Source of the DNA: CAVQBP01 sp963740945
GTDB lineage: Bacteria; Bacteroidota; Ignavibacteria; Ignavibacteriales; Ignavibacteriaceae
Length of the DNA stretch: 64,000 nucleotides
Reading direction: 5' to 3'
Assembly (NCBI GenBank): GCA_963740945.1
Contig: CAVUGE010000007.1
Location: 66,398 to 130,397, forward strand
Position 1 is the first letter of the stretch, and every line of letters begins with the position of its first letter. A program made the translations under genes and the position numbers. Below the pieces are notes generated by a model. It was given only the letters and a program-made list of their open reading frames with translations, ran no database searches and was not told the origin of the DNA. Below, piece after piece: positions 1 to 9,529 of the stretch.

Positions 1-539
1 ACATACAAAATAAAATTACTTATCCCATATTTATTTTGAAATAATTCCGGCTGACCGTATAAAAACCTTTCGGAGACACCATTATATATCACTTTTATTT
101 TTTCTTTTGGAATTGACAATCCATTAGAAATAATTTCACCCTCTGAACCTGTATTAGGCAAAACAAGTTTAGACCAGTTGCAAATATCTCTTATTATTCC
201 ATAATCAAACCATATTCCTCTAGTCATTTTTCGGAGAAAGAGATCGATTGTATTAATTCCTTTTATGAACTGATGGGTATGGTTTGAATAAAAAACAGGT
301 TCAACGAGATAATCGATATTTCTTTCTTTAAGACTTCTGGCAAGTCCGAAAACTGCAAAATTAGAGCCTACTAGATGAATGATATCATAATCAGCTAATT
401 TTTGATTTGAATTCCACATATCAAAAAAGTCGACATGATGTCCGAGCAATTCAAGCTGTTCTTTTGTTTCTTTGAGCTTTATGAACGGCCCGCCGCCTGT
501 TAACGTAACAGCAGGATAACTTGCAAAACAAATTTTCAT
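1..539 (-). CDS. Glycosyltransferase family 4, N-terminal part (runs off the window)
   Basis: The minus strand is open from an ATG at 539 to the window edge, giving about 179 residues. They begin MKICFASYPAVTLTGGGPF and include the linker PKEKIKVIYNGVSERF, typical of GT-B fold GT4 enzymes where the acceptor domain hands over to the nucleotide-sugar domain. The glycine-rich TGGGP loop near the N-terminus also fits. The C-terminal donor-binding half lies outside the window. Its ATG overlaps the TGA of the upstream deacetylase gene by four bases (ATGA), so the two are probably translationally coupled. Donor and acceptor cannot be told; a role in extracellular polysaccharide assembly is inferred from its neighbours. 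Confidence 0.8.
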   Translation of the reverse strand, partial: MKICFASYPAVTLTGGGPFIKLKETKEQLELLGHHVDFFDMWNSNQKLADYDIIHLVGSNFAVFGLARSLKERNIDYLVEPVFYSNHTHQFIKGINTIDLFLRKMTRGIWFDYGIIRDICNWSKLVLPNTGSEGEIISNGLSIPKEKIKVIYNGVSERFLYGQPELFQNKYGISNFILY

Positions 540-2131
540 AGTTTTAATTTTCTTAAAATTCCAATGATATCATATTTAACCATTTGAAATGTTTTTTTTC
601 TTAATTTATCAGGGTTAAATGAATTATGAAATTCAAGCTGTTCCTTATAATCATCTTCATCTTTAACTGTAAATTGCACATTGTTATCTAACGATATTAT
701 TTCTTTTTCTCGGTCCGGATAAATTACTCTGCATTTGATTGATAAGTCTTCATTATCAGCAGAAATGATTACTTTCCCATTTCTTTCTTCTGCACTCCAG
801 TTAATGTTCAGTCTTTTTTTCCACCACTCCGCATACTCCGAAAAAGATAAAATGAGAATGCTGTGAATTTTAGATTCATTAGTTTCATTTCCGGTGTTTT
901 TAATCTTTTCAAATACTTTTTCAAAAACACTTAGTCTCTTCTCAAAAGGATGGGTATATAAAATTATAGGTTCATCTAAAAATAATTTCTGGTCAATTAT
1001 ATTATAAAAATATTTAATCATATTTTCTTCGGAATGCCCTCCCCAGTGGAGTCTTCCTACACTAACTGGATGAATTGGAATCTGCAGTGCTTTTGAAAAA
1101 GTAGAATTATAATACGGGTAAAGAGGAAGAGTATCATATGCAAAATCAAATTCGGATGAATATAAGAAATTAAATTTGTCAATCACTTTTCCAATTGTTT
1201 TATTCCATTTACCGTAAGGTGCAGCGTAGCCTTTTGGTTTTATTCCTTCACTTTCCAGTATTTTTAATCCTGTACTTACGTCTTCTAAATTTTTTTTGAG
1301 GCTTAAAAAAGTTTTATGCCTGTAGCAATGGTAAGCAATTTCCTGATCCTTTAATCCGGGAAATAATTTAATCCAGCTTTGTGAGGATTTAGTTTCGACA
1401 AACCATGTTGCAGGTATCTTATAATTCCGAAGCAAATTATAAAGTGATAGTATTTCTTCTTGAGTTCCCATATCCGTATCGACTCTGAAGCTGAAAATAG
1501 ATCTTGCATAGCCGGGAAAGAACCAGAGATGTACAAAGGGTAAATTTCTCCGGTGACAAAGATATTCTAAAGCTTTTTGAACGTGGATTCGAATAACACC
1601 TTTTGAAACGATTGAAACTCTTTCTGAAGTAAATTGCTCACTGAATGGTGAGAAGAAATTCTTTCGTATTGTTCTGCTGTTGTTTACTAATGAGACAAAT
1701 CCTTCTGGAAATACAATGATATTACCCTTCCCTTTTTGTAAAGCTAGTACGGCTTTCTCTTTATTTTGGTCTTCAAGATGGTTTGCATTTTTAGCAACTT
1801 TAGTCAGCTTGTATAGGTCACATATTAAAAAATTATTAAAGAGTTGATTTGAACCGGAATGAAGAAATTTTAAATAAGAATATTTGCAATTAATATTAAA
1901 AACTTTTTTTGCCGAAACAGCTTCAGTAAGAACTGCACCCCCTTCTATTACATAATCATTAAGAATTTTGAGTTCTTTCTCTTTTAATGAACCGGATGAG
2001 ATTATGATTACGGCATAATCATCTTTCTTGATATTTTCTATCGAAGTGATTTCCTCAAAAGGAACTCCTATCTGCCGGAGAATGGTTATCCAACCTGGAG
2101 TAATTTTCGTTATGCCGACTTTTAACTTCAG
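536..2131 (-). CDS. Polysaccharide deacetylase (NodB-like) with N-terminal GATase-like domain; probable CTG start
   Basis: The first ATG of this frame is at 1471, but the frame stays open back to a stop at 2162-2164 and the extra sequence is clearly protein. The NodB metal motif FRVDTD lies immediately upstream of that ATG, so starting there would delete the catalytic aspartate. Other NodB motifs follow: YHCYRH (HxxxH), AAPYGKW and YTHPF. The N-terminal 200 residues (VGITKITPGW, IIISSGSLKEKELKILNDYV, EGGAVLT) resemble a class I glutamine amidotransferase or ThuA-like fold. No ATG, GTG or TTG is available upstream. CTG at 2131-2129 overlaps the flippase TGA as CTGA, the same geometry as the ATGA junction at 536, with AAAAGGA about eight bases before it. 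About 531 residues. Function: probable N-deacetylation of envelope polysaccharide. Confidence 0.72.
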   Translation of the reverse strand: MKLKVGITKITPGWITILRQIGVPFEEITSIENIKKDDYAVIIISSGSLKEKELKILNDYVIEGGAVLTEAVSAKKVFNINCKYSYLKFLHSGSNQLFNNFLICDLYKLTKVAKNANHLEDQNKEKAVLALQKGKGNIIVFPEGFVSLVNNSRTIRKNFFSPFSEQFTSERVSIVSKGVIRIHVQKALEYLCHRRNLPFVHLWFFPGYARSIFSFRVDTDMGTQEEILSLYNLLRNYKIPATWFVETKSSQSWIKLFPGLKDQEIAYHCYRHKTFLSLKKNLEDVSTGLKILESEGIKPKGYAAPYGKWNKTIGKVIDKFNFLYSSEFDFAYDTLPLYPYYNSTFSKALQIPIHPVSVGRLHWGGHSEENMIKYFYNIIDQKLFLDEPIILYTHPFEKRLSVFEKVFEKIKNTGNETNESKIHSILILSFSEYAEWWKKRLNINWSAEERNGKVIISADNEDLSIKCRVIYPDREKEIISLDNNVQFTVKDEDDYKEQLEFHNSFNPDKLRKKTFQMVKYDIIGILRKLKL

Positions 2132-3536
2132 AACAGTATCCTTTTCAAAAATTTTATCTCTTCAATATTAAATCCTGACAGTATCAAAATTAAAGGTATA
2201 CAAATGAATATTATCAGGAGCAAATGGAGAAGCAGAGAAATTTTAACAAATAATAAAATTGGTAAAATAATCGCGTATGTGCTTATTACAGGAATAAATA
2301 AATTTCTAAACAACTTAATTTTAATAAACTTTTTTAATTTTGAAGACATATACATAAGAGTCGTAATTTCAAAGAGCCCTAAGGAGAATGCTACTCCCGA
2401 GACAGAGAAATGATTATAAAGTATTACTGAAAATAATAGAAATACAATTGCACCGATTATTAATCCGGCTGTATATATATTTTCCTTATTCATTCCTATT
2501 AATGTAAAACTAAAAACAGAATTTATTAATGTAAAAGTAAAGTAACCTGTAAGCAGTTGAAAAATAAGTATCGAATCAACGAATGACTTTCCGAAAACAG
2601 AGATAATGATAAATTTTCCTCCAATAATTTCTATTAAGCCAACAGATAATGAAAAGGCAACTATTATCTTTAATATTGAACTAAAGATATCTTCAAGCTT
2701 TTCTGAATAATTATGGATATAATTAATTATTTTAGGAAAAAAAAGTGCATTAAATACTCTGTCAAATGTTAGGAATAAAACTATAATTTTGAAAGCCGCA
2801 CTATAAATACCGATGTTAGAATTCGTTGTTACCAATCCTAGATATATGATAGGAAATGATACTGCCAGACCTGCTATGATTGAAGCAAGACTTAATGATA
2901 TCGATTCTCTTACAACCGGAATAAAGTTAAAATTTTTAAGCTTTATTTTAGCCTTATAGCCCGTCTTTTTTAAAACAGCCAGAGAATAAATGAATTTACT
3001 GCACCTCCTATAATCCAGCCTGCTGCTGTAAGAAGAGTATCTTTTTCAGATTTAACAAAGATTATTAAAAAAACAAGATAAGCAGACATTCCTATAATTC
3101 TTCCGATTGTAATAACTCCCATTTTTTGAAGTCCCTGGAAGTACCACTCTAAAAGAAATGCAAATGGTATTAAATAAAAGAGGTAAATTAAAACTATGTT
3201 TTCAGTCTCTTGAGAAGTTATAAAAAAGTGAACAATTAAAACTGAAACTATTAGAATTATTATTGAAAGAAGAAACCTGGCGCTTAATATATTGGTTACT
3301 AATTCACCAGGATTTCCAGATTTAGAAGCGATCTTTCTTGTGCCTAATAAAGTCAGACCACTGTTTCCGAATAAGAGAGCATAACCAAGGATTGCCAGCC
3401 CAAGATTAATTAACCCGAATCCTGATGTACCTAATACCCTTGCAAGATATGTGGTCGCTGTAAATCCGATTAAACGGACAAAAAATTCTAACGAAAATAA
3501 ATAAATAATGTTCAATGAATTTTTATTTATTTTCAT
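2128..3536 (-). pseudogene. Wzx-type polysaccharide flippase, interrupted by a frameshift
   Basis: Two adjacent minus-strand pieces make one multi-spanning membrane protein of the MATE/Wzx export family. The N-terminal piece (2970-3536, 188 residues) contains the family-like YLARVLGTSGFGLINLG segment and ends at a TAA in a T4-A6 run. The C-terminal piece is open in the -1 frame from that run to 2128. The unclaimed 45 residues between (LKKTGYKAKIKLKNFNF, then a hydrophobic helix) complete a protein of about 465 residues, normal for Wzx. Adding one T to the T-run restores the frame. The damage may be a real mutation or an assembly error. The heptamer is not a convincing programmed slip site. 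The gene begins five bases after the wecB stop and overlaps the deacetylase start. Confidence 0.78.
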
Positions 3537-3541
3537 TGAAT

Positions 3542-4681
3542 TTAAGGACTAAATTGTTTTTTAATTGAGCTTAAAATTATTTCAGAGGCTTTCCCGTTCC
3601 CGAATGGATTTTTACTTTTAAAGAAATTAAAATCTTCGGATAATTTACGGTCAATTTGAGAAAATATTTTCTTAAAATCTTTATTTCCTCCTCCTGCTAA
3701 AAAAGCGTAGCCTGCTTTAACTGCCTCTTCCCTTTCCGTTATGTCTCTCAAAACAATTATTGGTTTCTTAAATACATAGCATTCCTCCTGGATTCCACCT
3801 GAATCACTAATAATAAACCGGCATTTGCTCATTAAATAAATAAAGGATAAATAATCTAATGGAGGGAGCAATTTGAAGTTGGGGATTTTACTTAGAATAT
3901 TATAAACCGGTTTTTTAACATTAGGATTTAGATGCACAGGATAAATGAAATTATAATTTCTATTTTCTTCCGCTATTTCTTTCAATTGGATTAAAGTACT
4001 TTTAAGTGTTTCACCAAACTTTTCTCTTCTGTGAATTGTTATTAGTATAAACTCCATTTCAAAGAAATTATTAGGCACAAGATTTTTAAATAATTTCTCT
4101 ATTTTCTTAACGGAAGATTTTTCATTTAATTTTCCCTTTATTTCAAGAAGTGCATCAATGACTGTGTTCCCAGTAATAATAATATTTTTATTTGATACTC
4201 CCTCTGCAATTAAATTATCCTTCGACGCTTTAGTCGGGGCAAAATTAATATCCGATATAATAGAAATAATTCTCCTATTAACCTCTTCAGGAAAGGGGCT
4301 ATAAATATTGTTACTTCTTAAACCGGCTTCAACATGTGCAACTTTAACTTTTGAATAATAAGCAGATAACGAAGATGTAAAGGCTGTGGTTGTATCCCCC
4401 TGCACTATTAACAGATCCGGTTTTAATTTATTAAATACCGATTTTAATTTTTCAATTGAACCTGATGTAATATCAAATAAATCCTGGTTCTTTTTCATTA
4501 GACTTAAATTAAGATCTACTCTTATTTTAAATATTTCAATAACCTGTTTAAGCATCTCATCATGCTGACCTGTAGAGCAGACTACCATTTTAAGAGATTT
4601 TTCTCTTTTAATAGCTTTTATAACCGGAGCTAATTTTATTGCCTCAGGTCTGGTTCCGAATATGATTAGAATTTTATTCAT
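3542..4681 (-). CDS. wecB: UDP-N-acetylglucosamine 2-epimerase (non-hydrolysing)
   Basis: This 379-residue cytoplasmic enzyme converts UDP-GlcNAc to UDP-ManNAc, the precursor of ManNAc-containing surface polysaccharides. Family signatures are visible in order: GTRPEAIKLAPVI at the N-terminus, QGDTTTAF, HVEAGLRS, FPEEVNRR, ITIHRREKFG and SDSGGIQEE. These cover the aspartate, two glutamates and histidine that are catalytic in characterised WecB/MnaA enzymes. Length matches the family (370-390). It lies in the polysaccharide cluster, directly upstream of the flippase and downstream of a glycosyltransferase. No UDP-ManNAc dehydrogenase is present here, so the fate of the product is unknown. Confidence 0.95.
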   Translation of the reverse strand: MNKILIIFGTRPEAIKLAPVIKAIKREKSLKMVVCSTGQHDEMLKQVIEIFKIRVDLNLSLMKKNQDLFDITSGSIEKLKSVFNKLKPDLLIVQGDTTTAFTSSLSAYYSKVKVAHVEAGLRSNNIYSPFPEEVNRRIISIISDINFAPTKASKDNLIAEGVSNKNIIITGNTVIDALLEIKGKLNEKSSVKKIEKLFKNLVPNNFFEMEFILITIHRREKFGETLKSTLIQLKEIAEENRNYNFIYPVHLNPNVKKPVYNILSKIPNFKLLPPLDYLSFIYLMSKCRFIISDSGGIQEECYVFKKPIIVLRDITEREEAVKAGYAFLAGGGNKDFKKIFSQIDRKLSEDFNFFKSKNPFGNGKASEIILSSIKKQFSP

Positions 4682-4702
4682 TTGGTTAATTAATAGTTAT
4701 TT

Positions 4703-4849
4703 AAACCTCACCCCCCGTGGGGTTGACTAAAAAGTGTCATTCCGGGCTTGACCCGGAATCTAACCTTGCAATTTTGCGCAGAAAACAGATGCTGAATCAA
4801 GTTCAGCATGACAATCTCTACTTTTTGGTCACCCCCAAGTGCGAGGTTC
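4703..4849. repeat. Intergenic element with long imperfect inverted arms and internal palindromes
   Basis: The left arm (4703-4735) reads AACCTC, then GGGGTTGACTAAAAAGT. The right arm (4820-4849), reverse-complemented, reads AACCTCGCACTTGGGGG and continues GTGACCAAAAAGT. Between them sit two smaller palindromes: TTCCGGGCTTGACCCGGAA (about 4741-4759) and TGCTGAATCAAGTTCAGCA (about 4791-4809). The TGACCAAAAAGT arm recurs in the element at 17120-17226, so this looks like a dispersed family. The stop codon of the next gene (4848-4850) falls inside the right arm. Confidence 0.6.
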
Positions 4850-5852
4850 AATCTCTACTCAATATATTCTTCAATTCCTCTACATCTTTAAAATGAATAA
4901 TATTTTCTCCTTTTAACTCTTTAAGGCATCCCATTGAAGGGATAATAACTCTTTTATTGTAATTAATCGCCAATACAACAGAACCTGACGTCAGGACATT
5001 TCTATAATTAAATATTGAGTAATCACACGAATTCAGAAACAAAGGTACATCCTCATCGGGAATTCTTCTATTACAGACTAATATTTGTTCTTCATTTTTT
5101 ATTGACGAAAGTAACTGGTTAAAATATTTAACGTTTCCTTTCTTCACTGTACCCGCAATTACTAATTTTTTCTTCTCACCTAAAGTATTAAAAATTCTTA
5201 TAACTTCTTCTATTCCCTTATATTCTGCAATTTCCCCGAACATTAAAAAGATAATATTATCTTTTCTGATTTTATTCGCAAAATATTTTTGATTTAAAGA
5301 ATCTACCGCCTGGTCTTTTTCTATTCTTTCCGTAGAAAAATCCGGATGATTAATAATAAAGAATTTGTTCTTTTTAACATCTAAAATAGGAACCATAATA
5401 TCCACTGCAGAGATGCAATGAACCTGCAGTCTATCTGCTATATGAGCCATGTACTTTCTAATAAGCTTATTTAATAAGACAAAATTATTGCTGTGGGGGA
5501 ACTCATTATGGATTGTCCAGATAATTTTTCCGTTTAGAGCTTTATATAAGCTTATCCAGAATAATTTCCATAACATACCGTAAAAGGATTGGAAGTCACT
5601 TATTTCCAGCCAATGATAATGAAGAATACTTTTCTCATTTATAAATCTGCTTAAAACTATTTTTGGATGTGCAAATACAGAAAGGCTTTTAATATCGATT
5701 TTATATTTATTTTTCTGTTCAATAAAGTTTTTATAGAGAAGATAAAGGTAGCTTGTTTTTTTAAATGAATAATTAATTAAAGGAACTACATATACTTTTT
5801 CTATATCATGACATAAATTATGATATTCTCTCAGCAGTAATTCTTCATTCAT
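4848..5852 (-). CDS. Glycosyltransferase, GT-B fold
   Basis: This 334-residue protein has no signal peptide. It contains LHYHWLEISDF and IIWTIHNEFPHS in the acceptor half. The donor half has LMFGEIAEYKGIEEVI and KKLVIAG, ending with SGSVVLAINYNKRVIIP, the region that usually binds the nucleotide sugar in GT4-like enzymes. It resembles GT4 or beta-mannosyltransferase-type proteins of exopolysaccharide clusters, but the sugar specificity cannot be read. It is the first gene of the cluster that continues with wecB, the flippase, the deacetylase and a second glycosyltransferase. Its stop codon lies in the right arm of an inverted-repeat element separating it from wecB. Confidence 0.8.
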   Translation of the reverse strand: MNEELLLREYHNLCHDIEKVYVVPLINYSFKKTSYLYLLYKNFIEQKNKYKIDIKSLSVFAHPKIVLSRFINEKSILHYHWLEISDFQSFYGMLWKLFWISLYKALNGKIIWTIHNEFPHSNNFVLLNKLIRKYMAHIADRLQVHCISAVDIMVPILDVKKNKFFIINHPDFSTERIEKDQAVDSLNQKYFANKIRKDNIIFLMFGEIAEYKGIEEVIRIFNTLGEKKKLVIAGTVKKGNVKYFNQLLSSIKNEEQILVCNRRIPDEDVPLFLNSCDYSIFNYRNVLTSGSVVLAINYNKRVIIPSMGCLKELKGENIIHFKDVEELKNILSRD

Positions 5853-5948
5853 TCTTAAATATATAGCTGAATAGGAAAGTGAATATAATGATTATATAAA
5901 TTAAGAATAATTTTCCTTTATTTCCTTAATTAATAAAAGGGGAAAAAA

Positions 5949-6851
5949 TTAGAATTTGAAGTTAAGCGATATCGAATTTCCCGAACCTAATCCCAATTCA
6001 AAAGGAGAAATGGCATAATCGAAGCTAAGATTTCCCCACCTTAAACCTACTCCCCCTGTAAATCCTTTGGAGATATATCCGGTTTGATAACCGCCCCGTA
6101 GTGCAATTAAATTATTATATAAAATTTCTCCTCCAAAATTGAAATGAGTATCATTAGTTTGCAAGTATTTTAGAAATTCTGCTGCTGCAGTTATTTCAAA
6201 ATCGGAATGAAGGACAAAGCTGTATGAAGGACCTACTCTAAATTCATTTGGAAGTTTTGTTTTCTCCAATTTTAACTGATTCATAGAACCAAGATTCCTT
6301 ATAACTGCGGCTAATGATAATCCTTCCAGATTAGTTTTATAATTTAATCCCAAATCAATACCGGCTCCGTTGGATTCATCAGTATATAATCCTTCATACA
6401 AATATTTTACTGTTGTACCAAAACTTAGATTATCGGTTAAATAAAATCCTGTAGAGAGACTAACAAAGAAATAATTTGCATTGAAAGTAGCCTCAGGAGC
6501 ACCGGGTTTGGTTCTGACTTCTATATCATTTACCGAAGTAACATTTATTCCAATAGCAAAGGGAAGACTTAAGAAGTTAAACCCAACACCTAATAATTCG
6601 CTTTTTATATCCTGTATCCATTGGTTATGCATAAACATTATTTCTGAATTTTCTTTCCCGGCTAACTTTGCAGGATTATAAAAAAGTGATGTCACATCAT
6701 TAGAAGCTGCGGCACCCGCATCTCCCATGGCAACGTTTCTTGCTCCGAAACCTAATTTCAAGAATGATAATCCTGAATTACCTGCTGATTGAGGGAAACT
6801 TGTTATCGAAAAAGCTATTAAAATAATTATGGGTAAAAAGATTTTTTTCAT
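5949..6851 (-). CDS. PorV/PorQ-family outer-membrane beta-barrel protein
   Basis: This 300-residue protein starts with a signal peptide (MKKIFLPIIILIAFSITSFPQ). The family segment FLKLGFGARNVAMGDAGAA and SLFYNPAKLAG follow, as in PorV/PorQ (FadL-like 14-strand barrels). Alternating hydrophobic strands continue to the C-terminus, which ends in phenylalanine (NSISLNFKF) as outer-membrane proteins do. In T9SS systems PorV shuttles cargo to the sortase and PorQ attaches to the periplasmic ring. Many Ignavibacteria carry several paralogs of unknown role. It sits 29 bases downstream of a second paralog and is probably co-transcribed with it. Confidence 0.85.
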   Translation of the reverse strand: MKKIFLPIIILIAFSITSFPQSAGNSGLSFLKLGFGARNVAMGDAGAAASNDVTSLFYNPAKLAGKENSEIMFMHNQWIQDIKSELLGVGFNFLSLPFAIGINVTSVNDIEVRTKPGAPEATFNANYFFVSLSTGFYLTDNLSFGTTVKYLYEGLYTDESNGAGIDLGLNYKTNLEGLSLAAVIRNLGSMNQLKLEKTKLPNEFRVGPSYSFVLHSDFEITAAAEFLKYLQTNDTHFNFGGEILYNNLIALRGGYQTGYISKGFTGGVGLRWGNLSFDYAISPFELGLGSGNSISLNFKF

Positions 6852-6880
6852 TGTTAAATTGTTTAATTGCTGTATTGTTA

Positions 6881-7876
6881 TTAAAAGTTAACACTCAATC
6901 CTACAAGATGTCTATCCTGTCCTGAATATTGCTCGACCATGAAAGCATAATCAACACCAATAATAATATTATTGAAGTCTTTAAAATAGGAAAATCCAAA
7001 TGCAGGTTTTGCCGGGAAATCAGAGTTGCTTAGATTAAATTGATCAACACCTGCTCTTATATATAACTTATCAAAGATATTATATTCAACTCCTCCTCTT
7101 AAAATATTTGTTCCGCCGTTACTATTTTCAAATTCGACAGCGGCTATTAATCCAGCATTTTTCTCAGTATAACTGATACCGATTTTTTTCAAAATAGGAA
7201 AATTGTCATCTATTGTTGTTCCGCTCTGACCGTAAAGAGGAGTAGAGTCCCACTTATATTTACTATTTATATCGGAAATCATCAAGGATAAATTCCAATG
7301 GTCGTTAAATTTATAAAGTCCTCCGAAATCCAGTCCTACACCGGTTGCACTAATATCTTTATAGAGCTTGTAATAGTAAAATTTTATTGACAGACCTATT
7401 GATAATTTTTCAGAAAACCTATTAGCGAATCCAAGGAAGAATTGATTTTCAGAAGTGGATAGATTTTCTGTTACAGATCCTTCATTATCACGGCCATCTA
7501 TATTACTTACACCTGAATTTATTATACCAACACTGATACCGGCGCTAGCCTTTTTTCTGGATGATGATAGATCAAATCTTTTGGTAAAGCTCAAAAAGTT
7601 CAAAGATCTATCAAGGGATAGAAAGGAATAAGATGTTTGGAATAAATTGCCGTCCTGGTAAACAGATAAGGCAGGGTTGTAATAGGAAACCAAATTTCCT
7701 TCTGTAACAGCCGACATTGCATTCCCCATCCCTACACCTCTTGCCCCAAATCCGAATCTGCTAAAGGCTCCGGGCATACTGCTTATTTTACTAGCTTTCG
7801 GCTGGGCAAAAACCATTTGAATAGTTAACGCAAATATCAGAATTAAAATTTTTTTCAAAAAAACCTCATTGTACAT
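6881..7876 (-). CDS. PorV/PorQ-family outer-membrane beta-barrel protein, second paralog
   Basis: This 331-residue paralog of the next gene has the same N-terminal signature after the signal peptide: FSRFGFGARGVGMGNAMSA and SYYNPALSVYQ. Further strands include GVGLDFGGLYKF and GVDYAFMVEQYSG, and the last residue is F. The ATG at 7876 gives MYNEVFLKK. A TTG at 7858, preceded by GAGG about seven bases upstream, would give a cleaner signal peptide and is an alternative start. The gene follows the secreted Asp-box protein by 45 bases, so the lipoprotein, Asp-box protein and two barrels probably form one secretion-related operon. Confidence 0.85.
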   Translation of the reverse strand: MYNEVFLKKILILIFALTIQMVFAQPKASKISSMPGAFSRFGFGARGVGMGNAMSAVTEGNLVSYYNPALSVYQDGNLFQTSYSFLSLDRSLNFLSFTKRFDLSSSRKKASAGISVGIINSGVSNIDGRDNEGSVTENLSTSENQFFLGFANRFSEKLSIGLSIKFYYYKLYKDISATGVGLDFGGLYKFNDHWNLSLMISDINSKYKWDSTPLYGQSGTTIDDNFPILKKIGISYTEKNAGLIAAVEFENSNGGTNILRGGVEYNIFDKLYIRAGVDQFNLSNSDFPAKPAFGFSYFKDFNNIIIGVDYAFMVEQYSGQDRHLVGLSVNF

Positions 7877-7921
7877 GAACTTGCTCTTGAACTTGAACTT
7901 ACACTTGCTTTTGAACTCAAA
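7872..7921. repeat. Degenerate TTGAACTT short tandem repeat between two genes
   Basis: The gap between the Asp-box protein gene and the PorV-like gene is filled with imperfect repeats of TTGAACTT and TTGCTCTTG. The same word in the opposite sense (AAGTTCAAGTTCAAGT) fills the short gap at 29301-29316 between the ABC permease and PrsW genes. Confidence 0.5.
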
Positions 7922-9529
7922 TCATTGTATAACTAAAATTTTCCCGAATAGCTTGTTATCACCAACTTCCACTCTGTAAAAATAAACTCCATTCGGAACA
8001 ATATCACCATTATCATTTTTTCCGTCCCAGAAATCAATAACGCCGTTTGATATAGTTCCTCCATTATCTATTTCATTAACTGGATTACCCCGCTGCGCAT
8101 TTTGTATAACAGTCCTAACTAAATTCATTCCAAAATCAAAGATTCTAATGGTTACATTTACTGTTTTACCGCCTGTACTATACTTGATTTTAAGACGATC
8201 AAGTTTAGGAGAAAATGGTATAGGATATGCATAAGTTTCCGAACTTGTATTTAAATGCTCGGAAGAGAAATAAATTTTCCAGTCACCAGACCACATAATA
8301 TTTCCCGGTTCAGTTATTTTTGCTAATCCATCATTTGAACCCAGCCAGACAATATTACCTTGTGATGCCGCAGAATAAAACGCCTTCTCGGTAAGTTCAA
8401 TTTTGGTATTTTTATCAATAATGGAAGTAGGAAGTAACCAGCTTACTCCTCCATTATTTGTTCTAAATGGTCCATCGTCTGAAAGTGCTATAACATTTTC
8501 ATTCTTGAATCCAAAATTATGCACCTTTTCGTCCTGCAAATATGTCGTCCATGTATTCCCGTCATCTGAAGAAGAACTAATGCCGTAAAATTCATCCTGA
8601 CCTTCGGCAGTCCAGGTAGCTCCCCATATTGTGTTGTTGAAAGGATTATATGCTAAAGCCACAACGAAGTTTCCGGTTATCGGTTCATCCTGGTTCTGAT
8701 GATTAAATTTTACCCAGCTTGGGAATTGACTATTGGCATCTGTTGTTTTATTTATACCGTCCGCTGTTCCTACATATATTGTAGAATCGTCAGTTGCAAT
8801 AACAGAAAAAGCTACATGATTTAAATATGCTTCAGGACCAAAATCACCTGATTGTACCTGTAAGGAAAATTTAACAGTATCCGTAGGTTTTAAACTATTT
8901 ATACGATCTGAAGGAAGGAGTACTCTTTGCCATGTTTTTCCCATATCCATACTTCTTCTTAAACCACTTGACCAGGATGTTATCCAGACAGTACCGGGTG
9001 TAAAGGCTATATCAAAAGTAAGGTTTTGTTGGTCTACAGTAACAGGTAAAGCACGAACTCCGGGAAGATTTACAGTATTATTAATTCCATATATTAAAAC
9101 AGAGTCACCCGAAGAATCAACCGGCTGGGGTATATTTGTCCACGTAGCACCATTATCGGTTGTATAATGAAGACCACTCCCAACATCTACACTTTGTCCG
9201 TTTGCCTCTTCCGAATGAGCGGTAGCAACCCAGAACGTGCCTTTGTAATAGCCCATTGCAGACTCATTTTCGGTTCCAAAATCGGAAGTTCCATAAAAAT
9301 TTTTCCATGATTCTCCCCTATTTACCGATAAACTCAACCCTTTACCTGAACCTATCCATATTGTATCCCCAATTGTAAGAATATCAGTGATACTGTTACC
9401 CCCGGGTGTACTATTACCTGATTCTGCAACAGAATTCTTATTATTAAATTTAAATAATTTAGGAACATTTTGTGAATAGGATATGGAAATGCTTATGAAT
9501 AATAAAATTAAAATTACTCTCTTTATCAT
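7922..9529 (-). CDS. Secreted Asp-box (BNR) repeat protein with FlgD-like C-terminal domain
   Basis: This 535-residue protein opens with a signal peptide (MIKRVILILLFISISISYSQ). It carries at least five Asp-box hairpins: SVNRGESW, TTDNGATW, SMDMGKTW, SSDDGNTW and a degenerate NNGGVSW, indicating a beta-propeller as in sialidase-like or photosystem-assembly-like proteins. No sialidase catalytic residues are apparent. The last 100 residues (RIFDFGMNLVR to FWDGKNDNGDIVPNGVYFY and FGKILVIQ) form the FlgD-immunoglobulin-like domain that serves as a type IX sorting signal in this group. The start ATG directly follows the TAA of the lipoprotein gene (TAAATG). It is probably exported by T9SS and surface-attached; the ligand is unknown. 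Confidence 0.8.
   Translation of the reverse strand: MIKRVILILLFISISISYSQNVPKLFKFNNKNSVAESGNSTPGGNSITDILTIGDTIWIGSGKGLSLSVNRGESWKNFYGTSDFGTENESAMGYYKGTFWVATAHSEEANGQSVDVGSGLHYTTDNGATWTNIPQPVDSSGDSVLIYGINNTVNLPGVRALPVTVDQQNLTFDIAFTPGTVWITSWSSGLRRSMDMGKTWQRVLLPSDRINSLKPTDTVKFSLQVQSGDFGPEAYLNHVAFSVIATDDSTIYVGTADGINKTTDANSQFPSWVKFNHQNQDEPITGNFVVALAYNPFNNTIWGATWTAEGQDEFYGISSSSDDGNTWTTYLQDEKVHNFGFKNENVIALSDDGPFRTNNGGVSWLLPTSIIDKNTKIELTEKAFYSAASQGNIVWLGSNDGLAKITEPGNIMWSGDWKIYFSSEHLNTSSETYAYPIPFSPKLDRLKIKYSTGGKTVNVTIRIFDFGMNLVRTVIQNAQRGNPVNEIDNGGTISNGVIDFWDGKNDNGDIVPNGVYFYRVEVGDNKLFGKILVIQ

Noticed and set aside
1351..1536. Alternative minus-strand frame near the deacetylase ATG
   Set aside because: It overlaps the NodB motif in another frame; the deacetylase frame carries the catalytic residues.
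2960..2985. Programmed -1 frameshift in the flippase gene
   Set aside because: The zero-frame sequence CTG TTT TAA AAA does not form a convincing X XXY YYZ slippery heptamer and no stimulatory structure is evident, so a mutation or read error is preferred.
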